Positions 38,482-47,689 of a DNA stretch of 64,000 nt are shown here, in pieces. The notes under the pieces were generated by a model. The model was given only the letters and a program-made list of their open reading frames with translations, ran no database searches and had not been told where the DNA came from. The stretch's first letter is position 1. Each line of letters starts with the position of its first letter. The position numbers and the translations under genes are program-made. This DNA is from Acinetobacter pragensis (lineage in GTDB: Bacteria; Pseudomonadota; Gammaproteobacteria; Pseudomonadales; Moraxellaceae): positions 39,349-103,348 of the forward strand of contig NZ_LUAW01000034.1 in assembly GCF_001605895.1 (NCBI RefSeq). The letters are read 5' to 3'.

Positions 38482-38889
38482 TTAAGATTTAACGGGTTTC
38501 ATATCCTTCTGCATATGCTGAGCATCTACTTTGGCTTTGCTGGCTGAGGTTTTGGCCTTATTGGCTTCCATTTTTGCCGCTTTGGTTTCTGCGGCTGCTT
38601 TTGCATTTTCCTGTGATGCTTTTTTCACGTCTTTGTGCATTGCAGCAGTGCGGTGCTGTTCAGCTTTTCCTGCTTCATGTTTTGCCTTTGTTGCATGCTG
38701 CTGAGCTTGGCTTGCTTCATGTTTCGTTGCTTGTGCTTGATGTTTAACTGTTGCAGCGGCTACACATTTTCCGCCTTTATGATTGGAGCCTGTGCCGCCA
38801 GTCAATGCCGTGCCTTGGGGGCAGGCAAATGCGGTGGCGCTTAACATGCTGAAAATGCCTGCTGCTAGCATTGTGCTGATTTTTTTCAT
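38482..38889 (-). CDS. Secreted Ala/Lys-rich repetitive protein (hypothetical)
   Basis: The 135-residue protein has a signal peptide ending ATAFA before Cys-Pro. A short Gly/Lys segment with a second Cys (NHKGGKCVAA) follows, then about 90 residues of Ala, Lys, Gln, Glu and His with irregular repeats of the KHEA type, predicted as a long charged helix. Composition resembles lysine-rich secreted or nucleic-acid-binding proteins, but the family is not recognised. It is monocistronic and has a terminator at 38442-38468. Confidence 0.7.
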   Translation of the reverse strand: MKKISTMLAAGIFSMLSATAFACPQGTALTGGTGSNHKGGKCVAAATVKHQAQATKHEASQAQQHATKAKHEAGKAEQHRTAAMHKDVKKASQENAKAAAETKAAKMEANKAKTSASKAKVDAQHMQKDMKPVKS

Positions 38890-39093
38890 TATTCTATCTC
38901 CGGATATGGAAAGTATGAGCTGGCTTGAGTGCCTGATTATTAAATTAAACCTGTTGCTTAAGACATTAAGCTGCAGCTGTGTAGGTAAAAAGCTGTGGAG
39001 TTTTATGGCTTTGTTTTATGTTATTGCGCTTAAGGCTGGCTTCATTATTTTTATATTTAATGTGCAGAGATCTGCCGAATCTGCTCAAAAAGC

Positions 39094-39121
39094 ATTAAGC
39101 CCCGAATTTTCGGGGCTTAAT
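39094..39121 (-). terminator. Terminator of ychF
   Basis: A perfect 13-bp stem (39094-39106 with 39109-39121) containing AAGCCCCGAA lies 45 bases beyond the ychF stop. On the minus strand it is followed by GCTTTTTGAG. Confidence 0.75.
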
Positions 39122-39165
39122 GAATAGCTGGCGATGTCTAGCGCTGCAGGCTGACAGCTTAAAAC

Positions 39166-40257
39166 TTATACGTTAAAGCGGAAGTGCAGTACGTCACCGT
39201 CTTGAACGATGTAAGTTTTACCTTCTAAACGCCATTTTCCAGCTTCTTTCGCGCCAGCTTCACCGTTGTATTGAACAAAGTCATCATAAGCTACGCATTC
39301 AGCGCGGATGAAGCCTTTTTCAAAGTCAGTATGAATCACACCAGCGGCTTGCGGTGCAGTCGCGCCAATTTTAACTGTCCAAGCGCGGACTTCCTGTACG
39401 CCGGCCGTGAAATACGTTTGCAGGCCAAGTAAGCCATAGCCTGCACGGATCACCACGTTTAAGCCTGGCTCTTCCATGCCTAGCGCTTCTAGGAATTCGG
39501 CACGGTCTTCATCTTCAAGCAATGAAATTTCGGCTTCAATTTGGTTGCATAGCGGCACGACAATCGCATTTTCTTCTGCAGCCAGTTTTTGAACTGCTTC
39601 TAGGTGCGGGTTGTTTTCAAAACCGTCTTCTGCCACGTTGGCGATGTACATGGTCGGCTTTAAAGTCATTAGGCCAAAACCGCGTACCAGCTTGCGCTCA
39701 TCATCATCTAAATCCGCAGCGCGGGCAGGTTTGCCTTCTTCAAGAAAAGGTAGAATTTTGTCTAAAACTGCTTTAGTGGCAATGGCGTCTTTGTCGCCGC
39801 CTTTTGCAGATTTAGCTAAACGTGTGATTGCTTTAGTGATGGTATCTAAGTCAGCCAAAGCAAGTTCAGTGTTGATGGTTGCAATATCATCCAGCGGGTC
39901 AATTTTACCGTTAACGTGAATGACGTTTTCATCTTCAAAGCAGCGTACAACGTGAGCAATTGCGTCAGTTTCACGGATGTTGGCAAGGAATTGGTTGCCT
40001 AGGCCTTCGCCTTTAGATGCGCCAGCGACAAGGCCTGCGATGTCTACGAATTCCATGGCGGTTGGAATCACGCGTTGCGGTTTAACAATTTCAGTGAGTT
40101 TGTCTAAACGCTGATCCGGCACAGGAACAATGCCTGTGTTTGGTTCAATCGTACAGAACGGGAAGTTTTCAGCAGCAATAGCAGCTTTAGTTAAAGCATT
40201 GAAAAGTGTAGATTTACCAACGTTCGGCAAGCCGACAATACCGCAATTAAAACCCAT
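39166..40257 (-). CDS. ychF: Ribosome-associated ATPase YchF (OLA1 family)
   Basis: YchF is an Obg-family P-loop protein that prefers ATP and binds ribosomes; it affects stress and iron responses. The 363-residue product begins [17 protein letters not shown] (Walker A), has [23 protein letters not shown], the NxxE-type specificity motif (in [12 protein letters not shown]) typical of YchF, a coiled-coil insert, and a C-terminal TGS domain (residues about 280-363, [13 protein letters not shown]). ATG 40257 is chosen by homology; an upstream Met four residues before has no support. Confidence 0.95.
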   Translation of the reverse strand: MGFNCGIVGLPNVGKSTLFNALTKAAIAAENFPFCTIEPNTGIVPVPDQRLDKLTEIVKPQRVIPTAMEFVDIAGLVAGASKGEGLGNQFLANIRETDAIAHVVRCFEDENVIHVNGKIDPLDDIATINTELALADLDTITKAITRLAKSAKGGDKDAIATKAVLDKILPFLEEGKPARAADLDDDERKLVRGFGLMTLKPTMYIANVAEDGFENNPHLEAVQKLAAEENAIVVPLCNQIEAEISLLEDEDRAEFLEALGMEEPGLNVVIRAGYGLLGLQTYFTAGVQEVRAWTVKIGATAPQAAGVIHTDFEKGFIRAECVAYDDFVQYNGEAGAKEAGKWRLEGKTYIVQDGDVLHFRFNV

Positions 40258-40308
40258 GAAATGACTCACACAGTGTTATATATGAAAATTGCCGATGATT
40301 TTACATGA

Positions 40309-40331
40309 AAGCCATGACAAAGTCATGGCTT
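40309..40331 (-). terminator. Hairpin at the end of the met/sfn operon
   Basis: AAGCCATGAC (40309-40318) and GTCATGGCTT (40322-40331) form a perfect 10-bp stem about 40 bases beyond the metI stop. There is no clear T run, so it may protect the 3' end rather than terminate. Confidence 0.5.
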
Positions 40332-40369
40332 GGATGTGCTGTGGCAAAAAGCCGATGGTTTAAGCGGAG

Positions 40370-41029
40370 CTAAATTTTGCGTTTATCGAAGTGTGCAGAA
40401 ATTGTGTCGCCTGCGGCCTGTATCAGCATCACTAAAACAACTAAGACTGCAATGACTGCCAGCATGATCTGCATATCAAAGCGCTGGTAGCCGTAACGGT
40501 AAGCAATATCGCCCAAACCGCCTGCGCCAATTGCGCCTGCAATTGCGGATGAGTTGATCATGGTGACCAGAGTGACGGTAAATCCTGCGACAATACCGGG
40601 CAGCGCTTCCGGCAGCAGTACGTGCCAAATAATCTGCTTGCGGTTGCATCCAATGGCTTGCGCCGCTTCTATCAGGCCATGATCAACTTCACGCAGGCTC
40701 ACTTCCGCAATACGAGCGAAAAATGGAGTGGCTGCTAAAGTCAGCGGCACCACAGCTGCCCAAACACCATAACTGGTGCCGACAATCCAGCGCGTGAGCG
40801 GAATCAGCGCGACCATTAAAATTAAAAACGGCACAGAGCGGGTCACATTCACCGCCCAGCCTAGAGTTTGATGAATACTTTTCGCTGGGTAAATGCCTTG
40901 CGCGGATGTGCTGACGAGTATGACCGCCATGGGCAAGCCGATTAAAAAAGCCAGCAGGGCAGAGGAACCCACCATCAGTAAGGTATCTATGGTTCCGGTC
41001 AGGAGCAAGTCAATGAGCTGATTTTGCAT
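40370..41029 (-). CDS. metI: Methionine-type ABC transporter permease MetI
   Basis: MetI is the inner-membrane permease of the MetNIQ importer. The 219-residue protein has five hydrophobic helices and the permease signature region containing EAAQAIGCNRKQIIWHVLLP, which contacts the ATPase. Its start overlaps metN by 20 bases. It is the last gene of a seven-gene operon whose first genes encode SfnB-type and LLM-type flavin monooxygenases, so the substrate may be an organosulfur compound rather than methionine alone (inference). Confidence 0.9.
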   Translation of the reverse strand: MQNQLIDLLLTGTIDTLLMVGSSALLAFLIGLPMAVILVSTSAQGIYPAKSIHQTLGWAVNVTRSVPFLILMVALIPLTRWIVGTSYGVWAAVVPLTLAATPFFARIAEVSLREVDHGLIEAAQAIGCNRKQIIWHVLLPEALPGIVAGFTVTLVTMINSSAIAGAIGAGGLGDIAYRYGYQRFDMQIMLAVIAVLVVLVMLIQAAGDTISAHFDKRKI

Positions 41030-42083
41030 AGCCTAGCACCTCCAGCTGCGCGATATAGGGTTTAAGTTTTGAAGATAATTGTGTGCAGTCGAATTCTGTT
41101 TTCGCAAAGGCAATGATGAATGAACCGATGAGATGATGCTGAATGGTATCGACATGACTTTGCAGCAGATAGGCCGGCGCATCAAACTGATCAAAAACGG
41201 CTTTCAGATCCGGCGCATGGTTCAGTGCAGATTCATAACGCAGTTTGATAATGCTGTATGCACTGTCCGTTTGCGGTTGCGCCGTATACTGTATAGGCAG
41301 CTCAAGCTGTTCCAGATTCAGCAGTTCCTGCGTGATTTTTTGCTGCGGTGAAGAAAAAACAGACCAGACTTGACCGGATTCTACAATTTCCCCGCGGTCA
41401 ATGACTACGACTTGATCGCAGATTTCGCGGATCACCTGCATTTCATGCGTAATTAAAACAATGGTGATTCCGAGCTTTTGGTTGATCTCTTTGAGCAGAG
41501 ACAGCACCACTGAGGTACTCTCTGGATCAAGCGCAGAAGTGGCTTCATCACAGAGCAGAACTTCGGGGTGATGCACCAGCGCACGGGCAATGCCGACACG
41601 CTGTTTCTGACCGCCGGACAGCTGAGAAGGGTAGTTCTCGGCTTTATTGCTTAGGCCAACCAGCTGCAAGACTTCTGTTACCCGCGCATCAATTTGATCC
41701 TTCGGGTAGGAGGCAACTTTTAACGGCAGCGCGACATTTTCATAGACTGTTTTTGCGGACATTAAATTGAAGTGCTGAAAGATCATGCCGGTTTTTTGAC
41801 GCAGCTGAATTAATTCAGCATGATTCAGTTTGGCTAAATTCTGCTGATAAATGTGAATACTGCCGTCACTGACACTTTCCAGACCATTTAATGTGCGGAT
41901 TAGGGAGGATTTGCCTGCGCCGCTTTTGCCGATAATGCCGAAAATTTTGCCTTGGGGAATATCCAAATTGATATTTTTCAGCGCATGCACCTGTGTGCCT
42001 TGCACTTCATAATATTTATTCAGCTCACGGATTTTGATGTGCGGCACAGAAAAATCGATGCTGGAACCAAAACTGACCATCAT
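41010..42083 (-). CDS. metN: Methionine-type ABC transporter ATP-binding protein MetN
   Basis: The 357-residue ATPase has Walker A GIIGKSGAGKSSLIR, Q-loop, the signature LSGGQKQRVGIARAL, Walker B VLLCDEATSALDPE and the switch His in LITHEM. After about residue 270 there is a NIL (ACT-like) domain that in E. coli MetN binds methionine and blocks transport. Two adjacent ATGs are possible (42083 and 42080); AAGGAG is 4 or 7 bases upstream, slightly favouring the second. It is preceded by two binding-protein genes and overlaps metI. Confidence 0.93.
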   Translation of the reverse strand: MMVSFGSSIDFSVPHIKIRELNKYYEVQGTQVHALKNINLDIPQGKIFGIIGKSGAGKSSLIRTLNGLESVSDGSIHIYQQNLAKLNHAELIQLRQKTGMIFQHFNLMSAKTVYENVALPLKVASYPKDQIDARVTEVLQLVGLSNKAENYPSQLSGGQKQRVGIARALVHHPEVLLCDEATSALDPESTSVVLSLLKEINQKLGITIVLITHEMQVIREICDQVVVIDRGEIVESGQVWSVFSSPQQKITQELLNLEQLELPIQYTAQPQTDSAYSIIKLRYESALNHAPDLKAVFDQFDAPAYLLQSHVDTIQHHLIGSFIIAFAKTEFDCTQLSSKLKPYIAQLEVLGYAKSAH

Positions 42084-42091
42084 AATGCTCC

Positions 42092-42928
42092 TTATTTCCA
42101 GCCTTCAAACCACATGCCTTTGCCGAAGTCACGGTCCAAAATCTCTTTTACTTTTGCTGAGTTTTGGAAGGTGCTGACGAATGCAGCCAGTTTTTGATTT
42201 TCATCTGCATAGTCTTTACGGGTGACAAAAAGGATGGCGTATTTTTTATCAATCGGGTCTAAAAACAGCGCGCTGTGCGGATCTGCTTTTTTTGCCATGT
42301 TCAGGTAGTGCGGAAAGCCGAAAATCAGATCGGCATCGTCATATGCCAAAGCAGTCTGCGGGCCTTCGACTTCAATGAACTGCAGCTGTTTCGGGTTTGA
42401 GACAATATCTGCAAGCGTAGACAGTTCATTGTTGATGTCTTTAAGCTGAATCAGCCCTGCGCGCTGCATTAGAATCAATGCCCGGGCAGAATTGACAGGA
42501 TCGCTGGGAATGACCGCACGCGCTTTTTGCGGTAAGTCATTCAGTGATTTGTATTGCTTAGAATACAGGCCAACATGGCTTCCGCTGCCGGCTGCAAAAG
42601 CATGCAGGTCATAATCGGTCTGTTTCACTGCATTGGCTAAAAAGACACTTTGCTGGAAAAAGTTGGCATCAATATCTCCATTTTGCACAGCAACATTCGG
42701 CGCTTGCCAGTCCGAAAACTCCACAAGCTGGACATGAATGCCTTGCTGTTTCAAATCATCCGCCACGCTTTGCAGCAGTTCAGCATAAGGCGGGCTGATG
42801 CCGATTTTCAGGGTTTGATGTGCTGTGTTTTGAGTTGACCAGCGGTATACGCTCAAGCTAATCACAAGGACCGCCGCCGTGAGGGCGATGATCCAAATTT
42901 TACGGTTTTTGCTAAAGCTGTTTGGCAT
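42092..42928 (-). CDS. MetQ/NlpA-family substrate-binding protein, copy 2
   Basis: The 278-residue protein is a periplasmic binding protein for MetNI. It has an N-terminal hydrophobic segment (about residues 12-28) with no Cys in a lipobox, unlike E. coli MetQ, so it is probably held by an uncleaved membrane anchor. Family motifs are VEFSDW, NGDIDANFFQ, VEGPQTA and the C-terminal WFEGWK. It is clearly a paralogue of the gene just upstream (shared stretches include LQFIEVEGPQTA and the FGxPHYL motif). AAGGAA precedes ATG 42928. Confidence 0.9.
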   Translation of the reverse strand: MPNSFSKNRKIWIIALTAAVLVISLSVYRWSTQNTAHQTLKIGISPPYAELLQSVADDLKQQGIHVQLVEFSDWQAPNVAVQNGDIDANFFQQSVFLANAVKQTDYDLHAFAAGSGSHVGLYSKQYKSLNDLPQKARAVIPSDPVNSARALILMQRAGLIQLKDINNELSTLADIVSNPKQLQFIEVEGPQTALAYDDADLIFGFPHYLNMAKKADPHSALFLDPIDKKYAILFVTRKDYADENQKLAAFVSTFQNSAKVKEILDRDFGKGMWFEGWK

Positions 42929-42937
42929 GATGATTCC

Positions 42938-43768
42938 TTATTTCCAGCCTGGGAACCAAAGCTTCGCGCCAAAATCTGTGTCTAAAGCCTGTTTTACTTT
43001 TGGTGAGTTCTGGTAGATCTCTACAAATTTTCTGAGCTTGCCATTGGGGTCTTGGTAGTCGTCACGGACGGCAAATAAAATCGCGAAACGCTTGTCGGTA
43101 TTCGAGTCAAACAGCAAAGCGCTTTCTGGGTCAGCTGTTTTGGCCAAACGTAAATAATGCGGATAGCCAAAAGCTAGGTCGGCATCGTCGATGGCGCGGG
43201 CAGTTTGAGGGCCCTCAACTTCAATAAACTGCAATTTTTTCGGGTTTTCAGCAATATCATTGAGCGCGGATAAAAAATTATCCGGCTGTTTTAAGGTAAT
43301 CAGTTTGGCTTGCTGCAGCAGCTGCAAGGCGCGGCCTTGGTTGACCGGATCATTTGGAACCACCACTTTGGCATGGTCTTTTAATTCATCAAAACTTTTG
43401 ATTTTTTTAGAATACAGGCCGACATGTGTGGCTGCACCGACATCAAAGGCTTTAATTTTGAAATCCGTCTGTTTTTTGGCATTGTCTAAAAATGGCTGAT
43501 GCTGGAAAAAATTCGCATCTATATCGCCATGATTTAAGGTAATGTTTGGAGTGTTCCAGTCAGAGAATTCCACCAGCTTTACATTAACGCCTTGCGCCTT
43601 GGCTTCTTCTGCTGCCACTTGTAAAGGTTTGGCAAAGGATGGGCTGATGCCAATGACCAGTTCATCGCCCGCTGTTTTTTTCTGCTGATTCCAAAGGACC
43701 AGTCCAATAATAAAAACTGCGGCGATTGCACCGATCAGGGTTAATTTTGATTTTGAGCTAAGCGCCAT
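42938..43768 (-). CDS. MetQ/NlpA-family substrate-binding protein, copy 1
   Basis: The 276-residue binding protein starts with a hydrophobic helix (about residues 9-27, LTLIGAIAAVFIIGLVLW) without a lipobox Cys, so it is probably a signal-anchored rather than lipid-anchored protein. It has VEFSDWNTPN, NHGDIDANFFQ, FIEVEGPQTAR and ends in WFPGWK, as in MetQ. It is nine bases from its paralogue and about 60 bases downstream of the LLM monooxygenase gene. Two binding proteins sharing one MetNI may widen the substrate range. Confidence 0.9.
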   Translation of the reverse strand: MALSSKSKLTLIGAIAAVFIIGLVLWNQQKKTAGDELVIGISPSFAKPLQVAAEEAKAQGVNVKLVEFSDWNTPNITLNHGDIDANFFQHQPFLDNAKKQTDFKIKAFDVGAATHVGLYSKKIKSFDELKDHAKVVVPNDPVNQGRALQLLQQAKLITLKQPDNFLSALNDIAENPKKLQFIEVEGPQTARAIDDADLAFGYPHYLRLAKTADPESALLFDSNTDKRFAILFAVRDDYQDPNGKLRKFVEIYQNSPKVKQALDTDFGAKLWFPGWK

Positions 43769-43828
43769 ATATTTCTCTTTAAAATTTAAATCATTTTGAT
43801 GGATTGAATAGCGGACAGTCTGCGCAAT

Positions 43829-45250
43829 TTAAGCCGATTGCTGCTGCTGGCCTGAATGGGGCTCGGTATGGTCCAAACGGTATTGAGCGGCGGGGTGCTG
43901 TGCCGTCAAGCGGTCTCCAGTCTGGAACAGCTTGTTGCGTAGGCTCCCTGCTGTGTACGCTGTTTTATAGCGCCCGCGCTGCTGCAGCTCAGGAATGACC
44001 AAGCGGATAAAATCCTGATGAGATTCTGGCGCAACTGTGCGGGTTAAATTAAAGCCGTCTACACCGGTTTCATCTAATAGCGAAATAAGCTGTTCAGCGA
44101 CAGACGCGCCGCTGCCGATGATCAGCGGATAGCGTCCGCCCAGCTGCAGCTGCGCTTTTAAATCATTAGGTGTGATTTGCTGTTCTTTGAACTTGCTATT
44201 GACGGAGGCGATGCTGTTGGTTTTTTGATAAGGGATGGCTTCATCATCGGCAAATTTGCTGAGATCCATGCCTACTGAACTGGAGAAATGCGCCAAACCG
44301 GCTTCAGGGCTGGCATAGCGGGCATATTCCGCTAATTTTTCTTGTGCCAGCTCGTCAGTTTCTGCCGTGACTACACTGATGCCGACAAACAGTTTGATGG
44401 CATGCGGGTCACGGCCTTGTTCCCGCGCTTGAGCGCGGATTTTATCTACCTGCTGCTTAATTTTTTCAGGCTTGTCCGCGCCAATAAACATGCCTTCAGC
44501 ATGCTGCGTGGCAAAAGTGAGGCCGCGTTTGGATGCTCCTGCCTGATACAGCACAGGCGTGCGCTGAATAGATGGCGAGACTTGGAAAACGCCTTGGCTT
44601 TGGTAAAACTGACCTTGATGATGGATGGCATGCACTTTTGCAGGATCTGAAAAAATGCGGTTGGCTTTATCTTTCAGTACAGCATCATCTTCCCAAGACC
44701 CTTCCCAGAATTTATAGCAAAGTTCTAAAAATTCTTCGGCCTGACTGTAACGCAAGTCATGATCTTTTAAGCCAGTTTGTCCAATCAGCCGCTCAGCGCT
44801 GTCTAAGTAGCCCGTGACAATATTCCAGCCTATGCGGCCTTGGGTTAAGTGATCTAAGCTGGCAAAGCGCCGGGCAAACTGATAAGGCGGTTCATAGCTC
44901 AAATTTACAGTTATGCCAAAGCCCAAATGTTCTGTAACTGCCGCCATTGCAGAAACCAGGGTGCTTGGATCATGGCTGGGCAGCTGAATGGATTCTTTTA
45001 ACGTTAAGTCAATATTGCCCTGATAAACGTCATATACGCCGGTAATGTCGGCAATGAATAAACCGTCAAACAAGCCTTGTTCTAAAGTTTTGGCTAAATC
45101 TGTCCAGTAGCTGAGTTCATTGAAACGGTGCGACTGATCTCGCGGATGTGTCCATAGGCCATGGTTGATATGGCCCGCACAGTTCATGTCAAAAGCATTC
45201 AGAATAATTTGTTTAGGCGGGTTCTGCGTGTCTGTTTTTATATTTGTCAT
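43829..45250 (-). CDS. LLM-class FMN-dependent monooxygenase (NtaA/SnaA/DszA-type)
   Basis: The 473-residue protein belongs to the NtaA/DmoA branch of bacterial luciferase-like flavin monooxygenases, which use reduced FMN and oxygen to break C-S or C-N bonds. Visible features are ILNAFDMNCAGHINHGLW at the N-terminus, SLDHLTQGRIGWNIVT, AGASKRGLTFA and the Trp/Tyr-rich stretch around residue 190. ATG 45250 shares one base with the stop of the preceding sfnB gene (TAATG), indicating coupling; longer in-frame starts fall inside that gene. Context suggests desulfurisation of a sulfone, sulfide or sulfonate. No flavin reductase gene is in the operon. Confidence 0.9.
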   Translation of the reverse strand: MTNIKTDTQNPPKQIILNAFDMNCAGHINHGLWTHPRDQSHRFNELSYWTDLAKTLEQGLFDGLFIADITGVYDVYQGNIDLTLKESIQLPSHDPSTLVSAMAAVTEHLGFGITVNLSYEPPYQFARRFASLDHLTQGRIGWNIVTGYLDSAERLIGQTGLKDHDLRYSQAEEFLELCYKFWEGSWEDDAVLKDKANRIFSDPAKVHAIHHQGQFYQSQGVFQVSPSIQRTPVLYQAGASKRGLTFATQHAEGMFIGADKPEKIKQQVDKIRAQAREQGRDPHAIKLFVGISVVTAETDELAQEKLAEYARYASPEAGLAHFSSSVGMDLSKFADDEAIPYQKTNSIASVNSKFKEQQITPNDLKAQLQLGGRYPLIIGSGASVAEQLISLLDETGVDGFNLTRTVAPESHQDFIRLVIPELQQRGRYKTAYTAGSLRNKLFQTGDRLTAQHPAAQYRLDHTEPHSGQQQQSA

Positions 45251-46476
45251 TACAATGTCCCTCGGCGTGGAGGCAGAACACCATTCAGCAGGTAATTGGC
45301 AATGAAATAGTATTTCCAGCGTGAAGCATCGTGCAGGGTATGCACGCGGGCATTGCGCCAAAAGCGGTCTAGGCCGTCTGCGCGCTGGCTGCCGCGGCTG
45401 CCAGCCAATTCAATCAGTTTGGATGATGCTTTGAGTGCGGTTTCTGTGCTGTGCGCGCGGACTTTGGCAACATCTAAAGACGCTTTGGCAATGTTCGCTG
45501 CTGTCGGCAGCGGACGCGCCGCATCAATAGAGCGTGCTGCCTGTTTCAGCAGAACTTCACTGGCGCGGACATCGGCAATGATGCGCCCCAATTCAAATTT
45601 GGTCAGCGGGTCATCGCTTGCGCGTTCTGCACCTGAGTCAATCCATGGGCGCGCTTGACGGACACGGACTAGCGTTTCTTCAAAAGCGGCTCTCGCGATA
45701 CCGGTTTCAATCGCAGCATGCATAATTTGCGCAAATGGCCCAACCAAAGTCGGTTGTGAAAAAGCGGCATCAAATGGAATGACATCTTCAGTTGAAACAG
45801 CAACATTTTTAAATTTCACCGTGCCGCTGCCTGTAGTGCGCTGACCAAAACCAGACCAGTCATCTGTCAGTTCCAAACCTTGGCTGCTGCGCGGGATGAA
45901 AGCTAAGAATTCATGGCCCTCAGCATCCTTCACCAAGGTTGGAATGCGGTGTGCAAATAAGCTGCCTGTGCAATAAAATTTTTCGCCATTCACTTCAAAG
46001 CCATCTGCTTTTGGCGCAATAGCGGTTTGTTTCAGAGATGCGCTTTTGGTTTTGAATTCAGCCAAAGCATTGCCAAAACGCGCGCCTTGCAGCACTTCTG
46101 TATAAAGCTTTTGTTTTTGCTGCTGTGTACCTGTATTGCGCAAGACTTCCAGCGCATAAAAATGGTTTTGCGGAATTTGACCAATCGAACCGTCTGCACC
46201 GCTCATGAGGGCAATGATTTGAGCCACGGTATAGCTGGAAACATCCGCTCCGCCATATTCTTTGGGCACGGTAATAGCCCATAGCCCAGACTGGCTGTAG
46301 GCTTCAATTTCTTCAAACGGCAATACACGCTGCGCATCACGGGCAACAGCCGTCTGCTTGAATTGTTCTGCTAAATTCAGGGCAATTTCTAAAGCTTCAG
46401 CATCGGACTGGATGATATGCGCATGCGCCAGATGCGCATCGGATTTAAAAGGCGCAATATTTTGATAAGATGTCAT
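45250..46476 (-). CDS. SfnB-family sulfur acquisition oxidoreductase, copy 2
   Basis: The 408-residue protein is an acyl-CoA-dehydrogenase-fold flavin monooxygenase of the SfnB/DszC type, needed in Pseudomonas for growth on dimethyl sulfone. It has YGGADVSSYTVAQI, GQIPQNHF, GEKFYCTGSLFAH, the hallmark DDWSGFGQRTTGSGTV and a C-terminal ARVHTLHDASRWKYYFI. ATG 46476 has AAGGAG six to seven bases upstream and lies 10 bases after the stop of its paralogue. The two SfnB proteins are diverged, suggesting different substrates or a heteromeric enzyme. Confidence 0.9.
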   Translation of the reverse strand: MTSYQNIAPFKSDAHLAHAHIIQSDAEALEIALNLAEQFKQTAVARDAQRVLPFEEIEAYSQSGLWAITVPKEYGGADVSSYTVAQIIALMSGADGSIGQIPQNHFYALEVLRNTGTQQQKQKLYTEVLQGARFGNALAEFKTKSASLKQTAIAPKADGFEVNGEKFYCTGSLFAHRIPTLVKDAEGHEFLAFIPRSSQGLELTDDWSGFGQRTTGSGTVKFKNVAVSTEDVIPFDAAFSQPTLVGPFAQIMHAAIETGIARAAFEETLVRVRQARPWIDSGAERASDDPLTKFELGRIIADVRASEVLLKQAARSIDAARPLPTAANIAKASLDVAKVRAHSTETALKASSKLIELAGSRGSQRADGLDRFWRNARVHTLHDASRWKYYFIANYLLNGVLPPRRGTL

Positions 46477-46486
46477 GATGTTCTCC

Positions 46487-47689
46487 TTAAATCCAAGCGT
46501 GGCGGGCAGGCAGGGTATTGTTGAGGTAATAGTCGCCAAGAGCATGCAGTTTCCAGCGGATTGGGTCATGCAGCGTATGTACGCGGGCATTGCGCCAATG
46601 CTGGTCAAAATTGTGCACGCTTAAACTGGAGCGGCTGCCGCCCAGTTCCAGCAGTTTTTCAGAAATATGCAGGGCGGCATCATTGGCATAGACTTTGGCT
46701 TCGGCCACTAAAATAGACGCTTGAGCCGCTTGCTGTTCTGTCACTGTATCCAGCTGATCTAATTCATCTAAATATTCGGCCGCCTCATCAAGAAGTAAGA
46801 TGGCAGCATCCAGCAGCACAGCAGATTTTCCGACTTCCTGCAGGGTATATGGTTCTTCGCTGGCTTTTTCTACCTGAGCATCTGCAATTGGACGGGCTTT
46901 TTGGACAGCTGTGAGGGTGTCGGCAAAAGCGGCTTCGGCAATGCCGACATCAATTGCAACCTGCAGCAATTGAGAGTAAGCGCCACGGTAGCTGGGCTGT
47001 GCGGTTAATATGCGTTCATCAAAAATTAGAAATGGATCAATTTCTACGTGATTTAACTTTACTGTGCCGCTGGATGTTGTGCGCTGGCCAAAGCCGTCCC
47101 AGTTATCGATGATTTCAATGCCTTGCGTTTGGCTGTCAATCACAGCTAAAACGACATGGCCTTCCGGATGAACCGCTTTGATAGCCAGCCAATGCGCAAA
47201 GCTGCTGCCGGTTGAATAGAATTTTTCACCATCAATGAAATAACGGCCATTTTCTACTTTTAGTGTAGTCGAAAGCGTTTTTGTATCTTTGGTATTGCGT
47301 TCAGGCCCGCCATTAGCAAGGCGTTTCCCGTTTAAAATCTCATTAAAAATAAACGTTTTTTGTTCATGCGTACCCATGATGTTAATCATATTAAGCAGGG
47401 CAATTTGGTTTTGCGGAATTTGACCTACACTGGAATCAGCTTTATTTAAAATGCGGAATACGTGTGCAAGGGTTTTATTTGAAATAAACGCGCCGCCAAA
47501 TTTTTTTGGAATACGCATACCGCCTAAGCCCTTGGCGCTGAACAGTTCAATTTCAGCAAAAGGCAGCTGGCGGTGTTGATCACGCTGATTGCGGCCTTCC
47601 AATGCAAAATCTGCAACATGGTACGCTGCAGTGACAGCATCTTGGTCGCTTTCGATAATATGAATATTTTCAGCAGTTAAACGAGACAT
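46487..47689 (-). CDS. sfnB: SfnB-family sulfur acquisition oxidoreductase, copy 1
   Basis: The 400-residue protein starts at MSRLTAENIHIIESD and shares the SfnB plan with the following gene: FGGAFISNKTLAHV, GQIPQNQI, GEKFYSTGSSFAHW, DNWDGFGQRTTSSGTV and NARVHTLHDPIRWKLHALG. It replaces FYCTG with FYSTG. AGGTG lies upstream of ATG 47689. It is the first gene of the operon, and the 366 bases upstream must hold the promoter that controls the whole sulfur cluster, probably under sulfate starvation (inference). No regulator gene is adjacent. Confidence 0.88.
   Translation of the reverse strand: MSRLTAENIHIIESDQDAVTAAYHVADFALEGRNQRDQHRQLPFAEIELFSAKGLGGMRIPKKFGGAFISNKTLAHVFRILNKADSSVGQIPQNQIALLNMINIMGTHEQKTFIFNEILNGKRLANGGPERNTKDTKTLSTTLKVENGRYFIDGEKFYSTGSSFAHWLAIKAVHPEGHVVLAVIDSQTQGIEIIDNWDGFGQRTTSSGTVKLNHVEIDPFLIFDERILTAQPSYRGAYSQLLQVAIDVGIAEAAFADTLTAVQKARPIADAQVEKASEEPYTLQEVGKSAVLLDAAILLLDEAAEYLDELDQLDTVTEQQAAQASILVAEAKVYANDAALHISEKLLELGGSRSSLSVHNFDQHWRNARVHTLHDPIRWKLHALGDYYLNNTLPARHAWI

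Noticed and set aside
38916..39127. Plus-strand hydrophobic reading frame of about 70 codons between the Ala/Lys-rich gene and ychF
   Set aside because: It runs through the ychF terminator hairpin, has no adequate ribosome site and a composition typical of chance AT-rich frames.
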